The notes below the pieces were generated by a model. It saw nothing but the letters and a program-made list of their open reading frames with translations. It did not search any database and was not told where the DNA came from. The position numbers and the translations under genes were made by a program. A stretch of 7,966 nt of DNA from Methyloprofundus sp. (GTDB lineage Bacteria > Pseudomonadota > Gammaproteobacteria > Methylococcales > Methylomonadaceae), in NCBI GenBank assembly GCA_030636485.1, contig DAOVWV010000059.1, forward strand, positions 1 to 7,966. The letters run 5' to 3'. Positions 1 through 5,713 of the stretch are shown in pieces. Numbering within the stretch: the stretch's first letter is position 1; each line of letters opens with the position of its first letter.

Positions 1-560
1 ACAGTAATTTTATTTTCAGCTACCCCCCGTTGACTTATGTCCTTACGTAAGCCTTCACAAATCGTGGTGATTGCATTTGCCTGTTTGAATACGTAGGTTT
101 CCAGAGACTGAGTCAGACGATAACGTAAACTGTGCTCAGAGCTGGTTCCATGGTCAACAGCAGCATCTTCCCAAAAAGCCCTGCACTCATAAACAACGGG
201 AATATTATATTTTTTACCCGCCTTAATGGCAGCCAAGCCGTTGAGTACCGGCGAGTGCGCATGGATAATATCGGGCTTGATTTGCGGAATAATCTCATCC
301 AGACGTTTTTGTAAAGAGCTTACGACTAGCCATTGGTTAACAATAGGTAAACGTGACATAAACCCTGTCTCCTGGGGAGTACGATAAAAACTTAGTCCAT
401 TAACCTCCTCAACCGCTTGTTCTGCTCCGATATGCTTGATAGAGGTCAAATGAAACGTTTGCCAGCCCAGCGCGCGCTGCTGTTGCAGAATTGCCCGGGT
501 ACGGAAAGTATAACCACTGTGCAGTGGAATAGAATGATCAAGAATATGTAAAATTTTCAT
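1..560 (-). CDS. Partial XrtA-associated glycosyltransferase, Stp3 type (N-terminal part)
   Basis: The frame is open from an ATG at 558-560 to the window edge, giving about 186 residues of a protein that should be near 400 residues long, so the C-terminal half is missing. It begins MKILHILDHSIPLHSGYTFR, followed later by the segment CRAFWEDAAVDHGT. From memory, both are characteristic of the exosortase A-associated glycosyltransferase family related to Daro_2409 (TIGR04063-like, GT4 fold). The visible part is the acceptor-side Rossmann domain; the nucleotide-sugar-binding half lies outside the window. It likely transfers a sugar to a lipid-linked exopolysaccharide intermediate at the inner face of the cytoplasmic membrane (inference). 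The start is the only plausible one: no ATG, GTG or TTG lies in frame just upstream. The nearest Shine-Dalgarno-like GAGG is about 18 nt away, so initiation looks weak. Confidence 0.88.
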   Translation of the reverse strand, partial: MKILHILDHSIPLHSGYTFRTRAILQQQRALGWQTFHLTSIKHIGAEQAVEEVNGLSFYRTPQETGFMSRLPIVNQWLVVSSLQKRLDEIIPQIKPDIIHAHSPVLNGLAAIKAGKKYNIPVVYECRAFWEDAAVDHGTSSEHSLRYRLTQSLETYVFKQANAITTICEGLRKDISQRGVAENKIT

Positions 561-589
561 ATGTGCAAAAGCTAAAATTCCTCTGTTTG

Positions 590-617
590 AGGGGGACAGA
601 CTTTAGTCTGACTCCCT
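590..617. repeat. Imperfect inverted repeat (stem-loop) between the nucleotidyltransferase and Stp3-type genes
   Basis: Arms at 590-601 and 606-617 surround a 4-nt loop (TTTA on the plus strand). The inner five pairs CAGAC/GTCTG are perfect. The outer part, an AGGGGG/CTCCCT pairing, is interrupted by an A-A mismatch and one G-T. No T-run follows on either strand, so it does not look like an ordinary intrinsic terminator. It could be a REP-like element, an mRNA-stabilising hairpin or an operator. A copy-number search of the genome would separate these. Confidence 0.5.
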
Positions 618-642
618 AAAATCAATAACTGAGCCAGTTATA
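617..642 (-). terminator. Weak candidate stem-loop just after the nucleotidyltransferase stop codon
   Basis: A perfect 7-bp inverted repeat (ATAACTG, loop GCT, CAGTTAT on the minus strand) spans 625-641, immediately downstream of the stop codon at 643-645. It is followed on the minus strand by TGATTTTA, a poor U-tract. The stem is AT-rich and short, so termination would be weak. It may instead be a processing or attenuation hairpin that lowers read-through into the Stp3-type gene. Confidence 0.3.
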
Positions 643-1740
643 TTACGTCACAACAGGCTCTAGGCGCTTCCTCGCTTTTTTAAATAAATGAGGTAATAAC
701 AAGTGCAATGGCATACGTAAATAATGTGAGCGTATATAAAGCAACCATCGCGCAAAGGCCACTTTTTTTTCAGGGTAATCCGGATGCTCTGGTAATAATG
801 CAAGAGGTATCAGATATTCCATTAATTTTCTTGGCAGATACAAAGGTCGGCCTTTACAACGAATCAATAGCTCATTCGGAACTGGCGTGCCCAGTAATTG
901 CCACGAAAAATATAAGGTATAGTATAAAGGCCGTTGAAAAGATAATTCTTCGGATCTTGCCTCAAGCTTTGTCCAAAAATCAGCACTTTGCTGGCAAAAA
1001 AAGCTTAACAACTCATGCAAATCAACTAAATCCCTAAAATCATCCGCCTTAAGCTCGGCATCATAAAATAAATGCACGCTGCTATGCAGTACCATATCAC
1101 AAGGGGATAGTACTTTACATGCCATCTTGTCTAGACTGATTGCATCATTCAACAGTCGCTCAGGATCCGGGTGCAAACGGCTTGTTAGAGGTAGAATGGT
1201 ATGGTGTATATCAACCTCAATAAAACGATATTGATGACGCAATGGCGGAATTTCATGCATCCAGGTGCGATAATAATGCTGGTCATACTCATCAAGTTTT
1301 GCAGACTGCCATCCTTGTGCAAGCAAGTGCTTTTCAACCCGCTCTATCTCTTTTTTGTCTACCAGAATATCAATATCAGCAAGCAACCGCCCCACCGAGA
1401 GTGGCAAATCTAATAAGATATAAGCACCTCCCTTTAAAACAACAATATCGACATCAAGTGCTGCCAATGCTTTATTAAGGCGGTTCAGCTCCCAGATAAG
1501 TAATTGCTTACGATACTCAACCAACTGTTGTGCGCCTTGAAAGTGCGCCATTACTTTTTCAGGCAACACCACTTCAGGGCAGTTGAATTCAATTTTCTTA
1601 CCGAGCGCTGCCACTAACTTACTGCTACGGGTGCAACGAATCAACAACTCCCATTCATGCAGTTCTAATTGTTGCAAAGATTTTGGATTTTTAAACGCAT
1701 TCAACAACAGTTGGCGAGCGCCTTGGGACCTATAAGTCAT
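643..1740 (-). CDS. Nucleotidyltransferase-fold protein of the HPr-rel-A cassette (NTP_transf_5-like)
   Basis: This is a 365-residue cytosolic protein. A hydrophobic strand leads into LKGG (102-105), then Arg118 and the DID motif (Asp122, Asp124), with a third acidic residue in EVDIHH (Asp177). This arrangement matches the uncharacterised nucleotidyltransferase family PF14907, whose members are expected to transfer a nucleotide using two metal-binding aspartates plus a third acidic residue. The acceptor is unknown. The helical C-terminal half ends in a basic tail (KKARKRLEPVVT). The ATG start overlaps the end of the HprK-related gene by 11 nt and has a good ribosome site (GAGGG, 5 nt upstream), which fixes the start and implies translational coupling. 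Related nucleotidyltransferases occur beside HPr-kinase-like genes in some lasso-peptide clusters, consistent with peptide tailoring (inference). The family call is solid; the activity is unproven. Confidence 0.85.
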   Translation of the reverse strand: MTYRSQGARQLLLNAFKNPKSLQQLELHEWELLIRCTRSSKLVAALGKKIEFNCPEVVLPEKVMAHFQGAQQLVEYRKQLLIWELNRLNKALAALDVDIVVLKGGAYILLDLPLSVGRLLADIDILVDKKEIERVEKHLLAQGWQSAKLDEYDQHYYRTWMHEIPPLRHQYRFIEVDIHHTILPLTSRLHPDPERLLNDAISLDKMACKVLSPCDMVLHSSVHLFYDAELKADDFRDLVDLHELLSFFCQQSADFWTKLEARSEELSFQRPLYYTLYFSWQLLGTPVPNELLIRCKGRPLYLPRKLMEYLIPLALLPEHPDYPEKKVAFARWLLYIRSHYLRMPLHLLLPHLFKKARKRLEPVVT

Positions 1741-2656
1741 CGCTACCCTCTTGGGTTATCATTGCATCTAATTGCTTGATAACATCATCCAGATCACTAT
1801 AGATCAGGTTATAGCAAGCACAGGAATTAATAATATCCCTTACCCGCTCAAATCCGGTTAACCCCATGACTTCATAATTAAATGCATTACTGGATAGCTT
1901 AAGAAAGGCATAATGTTTGGCAAGGCTTTTAAACGTTGTTTCAGCCCCTGACTGATAAAGCGGAAAAATAATCATTGCCGGTTTAGCGAGTTGCCTGGAT
2001 TGCTCCACACTGATACGGGGAGACTGTAGATGTGCGACGGTTCCTTTGCGGGTTTTAGGAAATAAAGGGCCAATGACGGCAGAAGGTGAAAAATCCTGAA
2101 TAACCTGAATAGATTCATTTTTTAATGGCACAGGTCTGGGTATAGGCTGTAGCAACCCATCACTTCCCCTTACCATGCCAAATTCATCCGATAAAAAACG
2201 CCAGCCACGCAAACCTAAAGCCGCACTTAAGGTGCTTTTACCAGAACCTGGTAAGGCAGGAAATATAATGGCTTTCCCCTGTTTTTCAACAACCCCGGCA
2301 TGCAATATTAAATATTGGTGCGCACGCCTCGCAATACACCAGTTTAAGCCCCACTCAAACAAGGGCATGGCATGATCTAGCGGGAAAGGTTCAAAGGGCG
2401 TATGTCCATCAATACTGAAAATAACCTGTGCCTTCAGCCAACGGCGATAACCACTAGGTCTGCGCATGTCTATATGAAAATCAACCAATTCATCCGTTGA
2501 TATTTGAAAGTCTTGATAAAGTAAGGAAAAAGTACGCAAAAAAGCCTTTTCCTGAGTACGCAGCCTGACTACAAACGCTCCGATACTGACACATAGACCA
2601 CGGCTTCCACCTGCTTTCCTGGCAAGCAGGTTAAATGAAATATCCTTAATTTTCAC
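1730..2656 (-). CDS. HprK-related kinase A
   Basis: This 308-residue protein has the HPr kinase/PEP-carboxykinase-like P-loop fold. The segment ILHAGVV (His119) precedes a Walker A loop PGSGKST (136-142), followed by WRFLSDE with Asp157-Glu158 in the place of the usual acidic pair. These match the C-terminal kinase domain of HprK. The N-terminal roughly 110 residues do not resemble the usual HprK N-domain. No HPr gene is visible, so a phosphotransferase-system role is not indicated. Pairing with the PqqD-like gene upstream is the signature of the HprK-related kinase A family (TIGR04352 from memory). It probably phosphorylates a peptide or protein bound by the PqqD partner (inference). The start is a GTG at 2654-2656 overlapping the PqqD-like gene by 11 nt, with no strong ribosome site, so coupled translation is likely. 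Its stop overlaps the nucleotidyltransferase start. Confidence 0.9.
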   Translation of the reverse strand: MKIKDISFNLLARKAGGSRGLCVSIGAFVVRLRTQEKAFLRTFSLLYQDFQISTDELVDFHIDMRRPSGYRRWLKAQVIFSIDGHTPFEPFPLDHAMPLFEWGLNWCIARRAHQYLILHAGVVEKQGKAIIFPALPGSGKSTLSAALGLRGWRFLSDEFGMVRGSDGLLQPIPRPVPLKNESIQVIQDFSPSAVIGPLFPKTRKGTVAHLQSPRISVEQSRQLAKPAMIIFPLYQSGAETTFKSLAKHYAFLKLSSNAFNYEVMGLTGFERVRDIINSCACYNLIYSDLDDVIKQLDAMITQEGSDDL

Positions 2657-2936
2657 ATTCAGTCGATTCTATTAAGCCTAAATTTTCAAAGTCAGTCATC
2701 AACTTCTGTATCTGTAATTCCAGATCTGCTTTATCTTCCACTTCGAAAATCGTGTACAACTTATCGATAAGCGTTGTAAACGTTTCCGAACCCGCCTGAA
2801 ATAACATTAATACTTCATATGCCAGCTCATTTAATAAATGGGTTTCTCCAGACAAAGAAGAATAAATAATTGCATTTTCACCCCAGTTTTCAATGACTAT
2901 ATTAGCATTTTCTGGGATTGACCAAACCCTTTCCAC
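2646..2936 (-). CDS. PqqD-family peptide chaperone, HPr-rel-A type
   Basis: This small 96-residue protein has the size and pattern of PqqD/RiPP recognition elements. A beta-rich N-terminus with Trp5 and Trp18 leads into SLSGETHLLNELAYEVL, then helices rich in Leu and charged residues. PqqD domains bind the leader region of a ribosomal peptide and present it to modifying enzymes. The SGxTHxLN form next to an HprK-related gene is typical of the HPr-rel-A subgroup (TIGR04353 from memory). The start is a GTG at 2934-2936, because an in-frame TAG lies just upstream and the family N-terminus fits. A GGAG sits about 12 nt before it, a suboptimal distance. It begins 34 nt after the exported-protein gene and overlaps the kinase gene by 11 nt, so all are likely on one transcript. 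The likely client is the upstream 204-residue protein or an unseen peptide (inference). Confidence 0.88.
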   Translation of the reverse strand: MERVWSIPENANIVIENWGENAIIYSSLSGETHLLNELAYEVLMLFQAGSETFTTLIDKLYTIFEVEDKADLELQIQKLMTDFENLGLIESTECEN

Positions 2937-2970
2937 TTTAATCTAAAGCTCCAGAAAATCAAACACTCTA

Positions 2971-3585
2971 TTAAGCCGTCGGTGTTGCTGAACACCAGCA
3001 TGAATTAGTGATATAAGGAAGGCCGTTTGCATTAGCAGCAGCATTACCAATGACATTGGTTTTAGAGCCAGTTTCACTCATAACAGCCAATGCATAACCT
3101 GGTACAGTAGCTGAATACTGAAACTTTGGATCCGTTTTATCCCCCCCAGTAACGACCATGCCAAGCTCGCTTCCTGGAGCAGGAAAAGGGTCAGCATTCT
3201 CGTATGTTGCCCCGCTGACACCCATTATATAATCCTCAGATCGCCAATTATCCTCTGCCATGGGGTCTTCATGATAAACTTTAAAGGTAGAAGAATCGCT
3301 AACATCAAGTACTTCCCGATAGTAAACCGGCTCACGCACCCATATGTCAGCAGTCGTCGCTATAATATCTAGGTTATCCGATACTGATGCGGAGGCTGCC
3401 TTAGCATTATCAAATGGAACACATACTTCTGAACTATCCAATGCAAACGCAGCTCCACTTCTTAAAGTCAAGACAGCAGGAAGTGCCCCCATAGTTCCTT
3501 TAACCAGAGTACGCCTTTTGGCAGAAACCTTATGATCACTTATTTTTTTAACTGTGCTATCTATTTGTTGATTATTATCATTCAT
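2971..3585 (-). CDS. Exported protein of unknown function with Tat-like signal; candidate client of the HPr-rel-A cassette
   Basis: I do not recognise a named family for this 204-residue protein. A hydrophilic 22-residue N-terminus precedes KRRTLVKG (Arg24-Arg25), a moderately hydrophobic stretch to about residue 41, Arg42 in the c-region, and a likely cleavage after AFA (Ala48). That is a twin-arginine-type signal, though the motif has Leu-Val where Phe-Leu is usual. The mature part is acidic, with no second membrane segment, and has three cysteines: Cys55 near the new N-terminus and Cys196/Cys198 in the tail NSCWCSATPTA. There is no PEP-CTERM or LPXTG sorting motif. The ATG has a good ribosome site (AGGA, 7 nt spacing). 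As first gene of the cassette, 34 nt before the PqqD-like gene, it is the best visible candidate substrate. The long n-region could serve as recognition leader, and Ser/Thr in the tail are possible modification sites. Both are inference. Confidence 0.82.
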   Translation of the reverse strand: MNDNNQQIDSTVKKISDHKVSAKRRTLVKGTMGALPAVLTLRSGAAFALDSSEVCVPFDNAKAASASVSDNLDIIATTADIWVREPVYYREVLDVSDSSTFKVYHEDPMAEDNWRSEDYIMGVSGATYENADPFPAPGSELGMVVTGGDKTDPKFQYSATVPGYALAVMSETGSKTNVIGNAAANANGLPYITNSCWCSATPTA

Positions 3586-3604
3586 TTTTCTATCCTAAAC
3601 TTAT

Positions 3605-3610
3605 GTTATA
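3605..3610 (-). promoter_or_regulatory. Candidate proximal -10 element for the exported-protein gene
   Basis: TATAAC on the minus strand matches the sigma-70 -10 box at 5 of 6 positions and lies about 20 nt before the start codon. No good -35 box is found at 16-19 bp. The implied transcript start would leave only a very short leader with the ribosome site almost at its 5' end. This makes it a weak candidate. Confidence 0.2.
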
Positions 3611-3777
3611 CAGTTACATTAGCTTATTTAAAGAACCAGTGCTGCACTAGCCCAATACTCAATTTCAAAATCTAATATATCTAAAGACATACTCCGTCTT
3701 TGGCTTACTCCCACTTTCTAAGAGCAAGAATTACATCCACTTTTCGCAATTTAACTAGCACCATAACTCTTATGCTA

Positions 3778-3786
3778 ATAATACCA
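3778..3786 (-). promoter_or_regulatory. Candidate extended -10 promoter driving the HPr-rel-A cassette
   Basis: The minus strand reads TGGTATTAT, an extended -10 (TGN followed by TATTAT, 5 of 6 to consensus) in very AT-rich surroundings. The hexamer 17 bp upstream does not resemble TTGACA, which extended -10 promoters can tolerate. Transcription would begin near 3771 and give a leader of roughly 185 nt before the exported-protein start codon. Confidence 0.3.
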
Positions 3787-3819
3787 TAAATTTAAGTAAA
3801 TATATTTTATAAAAAAATA

Positions 3820-5709
3820 TCAGCCACTCTTATCCAGAAATGAATTAAACATCAGCAATGACCAGATCGTCGTACTATAATCTCTAAGACCTCGTTGATG
3901 CTGATCAACGACCTTAGTCAGAAACGGCTGATTAAATAAGCCACAATCAGCCATACGTTCACCCAGCAAAGACTCCCTCACCTGCTCTTTTAACGGCCCT
4001 TTAAACCAACTCGCCAATGGCACACCAAAGCCCATTTTAGGTCGGTATAAAATATCATTCGGTAAATAAGGCTCTAATCCTTTTTTAAAAATATATTTAC
4101 CTTCTTTTTTATTTAATTTTAAATCAGGCGGCAATTTAGCGATCCACTCAACCAGCTCATGATCTAACAGTGGCACCCTGACTTCCAAAGCATGCGCCAT
4201 ACTCGCTCTATCTACCTTGGTTAAAATATCCCCAGGCAAATATGTCTTAATATCCAGATACTGCACTAAAGACTGCGCATCACCGCTCGGTGCGTTTTGC
4301 ATATGCCGTCTAAAAACCTCGACCGCCTGATAACCCTGCAAATCACTTTGCAGTTGCTCACTGAACAGTGCTGACCGAATAGCATTAGAGTTAACAGAAA
4401 CACTATGAAAATAACCCTCTATAGAATCACGTCCGATTGATTCAAACGTTGATTTTGCACGAAATATTTTCGGTGCCCAGTCAGCTTTAGGGTAGACATT
4501 GCCCATAAAACCAAATAATGGCTTACGTAGTGCATCCGGCATAATGGAACGCATACGGTCTTCATAGGTATGCCAGCGATAACGACGATAACCCGCCAGG
4601 TTTTCATCACCACCATCTCCCGATAAAACCACAGTCGCCTGTTTTTTTGCCAGTTCACATACACGATATGTAGGTAAGGCCGAACTATCTGCATAAGGCT
4701 CATCATAGATACCGGCGAGCTTACCCATTAAACTGAAATCTTCAGGATCCACCTGCTCTACCCGATGCGCAGTATTATATTGCCCGGCGACTTGTGCGGC
4801 AAATTGTGATTCATTAAACTTGGGATCCCCAAAAGAAATAGAGCAAGTATTCACAGGGTCTGTCGACAAGCCCGCCATCATTGCAACAACTGCACTGGAG
4901 TCCACGCCTCCTGATAAAAAAGCGCCCAGAGGTACATCGGCAATCGTACGAATTTTGACCGCTTCACGCACCCGCGCTATTAAATCTTCACCAAGGTCTT
5001 CAGCTGAGCCTTGCAAAGAAGCATTAAAATCAACATCCCAATACTGTCGTGGCTGATATGACTTGGCACCATGCTTAATACTCAAGCAAAAACCCGGCTC
5101 TAATTTATAAACATCTTTATAAATTGTTTTGGGGTCAGGAATATAGCCAAAACCAAAATACTCTTCAATGGCTGCTGGATCCATTTCCCGCGGTAGATCA
5201 GGGTGCTCTTGCAGTGCTTTTAGCTCAGAGGAAAATATAAATTGACCATTTCTGAGTTGTGAATAGAATAAAGGTTTAATACCCAACCTATCTCTTGCCA
5301 GAAATAAAGTCTGCTTACTCCTGTCCCAGATTGCAAATGCAAACATCCCCCGCAAACGCAGAACACAGTCTTCACCCCATGCCTGCCAGGCATATACAAT
5401 CACCTCGGTATCACAGTGGGTTTTAAAACGATAGCCCAAAGCCTCAAGCTCTTTGCGTAACTCAGGAAAATTATAGACCTCACCATTATAGGTCAGCACA
5501 ACATTACCATCCTGACTATGCATCGGCTGCTGACCGTGAGATAAATCAATGATAGATAAGCGCCTGTGCCCCAACCCCAAACCAGCTTCTCTATGCAAGC
5601 CCCCTCCATCGGGACCACGATGAAACTGCGTTTCATTCATGCGTGACAATAAATCACGATTAATTTCACGTTTTGCTGTTATATCAAAGATACCAACAAT
5701 GCCACACAT
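3820..5709 (-). CDS. asnB: Asparagine synthetase-type amidotransferase, XrtA-associated
   Basis: This 629-residue class II glutamine amidotransferase is full length. Cys2 after the initiator Met is the glutaminase nucleophile. HRRLSIIDLS (48-57), NGEVYN (75-80) and Asp100 complete the N-terminal glutaminase domain. The synthetase domain carries the ATP-pyrophosphatase loop LSGGVDSS (265-272). The C-terminal region contains PGDILTKVDRASMAHALEVR, common to bacterial AsnB proteins. Length and context fit the exosortase A-associated amidotransferase 1 family (TIGR03108 from memory), thought to amidate a sugar or another precursor of the exopolysaccharide rather than to make free asparagine; that substrate is unproven. 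Its ATG lies 4 bp after the glycosyltransferase stop, with AGGAAG about 7 nt upstream, so the two are co-transcribed and probably coupled. The symbol asnB reflects family membership and not a demonstrated asparagine-synthesis role. Confidence 0.93.
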   Translation of the reverse strand: MCGIVGIFDITAKREINRDLLSRMNETQFHRGPDGGGLHREAGLGLGHRRLSIIDLSHGQQPMHSQDGNVVLTYNGEVYNFPELRKELEALGYRFKTHCDTEVIVYAWQAWGEDCVLRLRGMFAFAIWDRSKQTLFLARDRLGIKPLFYSQLRNGQFIFSSELKALQEHPDLPREMDPAAIEEYFGFGYIPDPKTIYKDVYKLEPGFCLSIKHGAKSYQPRQYWDVDFNASLQGSAEDLGEDLIARVREAVKIRTIADVPLGAFLSGGVDSSAVVAMMAGLSTDPVNTCSISFGDPKFNESQFAAQVAGQYNTAHRVEQVDPEDFSLMGKLAGIYDEPYADSSALPTYRVCELAKKQATVVLSGDGGDENLAGYRRYRWHTYEDRMRSIMPDALRKPLFGFMGNVYPKADWAPKIFRAKSTFESIGRDSIEGYFHSVSVNSNAIRSALFSEQLQSDLQGYQAVEVFRRHMQNAPSGDAQSLVQYLDIKTYLPGDILTKVDRASMAHALEVRVPLLDHELVEWIAKLPPDLKLNKKEGKYIFKKGLEPYLPNDILYRPKMGFGVPLASWFKGPLKEQVRESLLGERMADCGLFNQPFLTKVVDQHQRGLRDYSTTIWSLLMFNSFLDKSG

Positions 5710-5713
5710 ATTA

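Larger units (their letters stand above)
3586..3819. other. AT-rich spacer/leader between the amidotransferase gene and the HPr-rel-A cassette
   Basis: This 234-bp stretch has no conserved gene. Read on the minus strand it starts with a T-rich run after the amidotransferase stop but shows no clear GC hairpin, so no convincing terminator is seen. It holds two weak promoter candidates, an imperfect 7-bp-arm palindrome (3636-3650), and two very short ATG-to-stop frames of 19 codons (3705-3764) and 20 codons (3628-3690). Both short frames have poor ribosome sites. It is the only sizeable spacer on this strand, so the cassette probably has its own regulation. Confidence 0.6.

Noticed and set aside
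708..1037. 109-residue plus-strand open frame
   Set aside because: It lies entirely antisense to the well-supported nucleotidyltransferase gene and has no recognisable domain; it is a shadow of that gene.
2971..3585. PEP-CTERM protein encoded by the exported-protein gene
   Set aside because: The C-terminus (NSCWCSATPTA) lacks the Pro-Glu-Pro motif, the transmembrane stretch and the basic tail required for exosortase sorting.
3628..3764. Two very short genes (19 and 20 codons) in the spacer
   Set aside because: Shine-Dalgarno-like bases are only 1-2 nt from the start codons, the frames differ, and frames this short arise readily by chance. They are mentioned in the spacer entry and as a low-interest finding, not as genes.
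3586..3819. Sigma-54 promoter expected for XrtA/PEP-CTERM regulation
   Set aside because: No GG-N10-GC element fits. The closest candidates (TGGTGC...TTGC and TTGGGC...AGC on the minus strand) have spacings of 13 and 9 instead of 10.
4419..4706. 95-residue minus-strand open frame
   Set aside because: It is out of frame within the amidotransferase gene, which has strong motifs on both sides, and shows no protein-like composition.
1730..5709. Lasso-peptide biosynthetic cluster (asparagine-synthetase-like, PqqD-like, HPr-kinase-like and nucleotidyltransferase genes together)
   Set aside because: The amidotransferase is a full-length glutaminase-plus-synthetase protein of the XrtA type with Cys2 intact, and there is no transglutaminase-like leader peptidase, no lasso precursor with a Thr-containing leader and no dedicated ABC transporter. 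Only the tailoring-type genes resemble those clusters.
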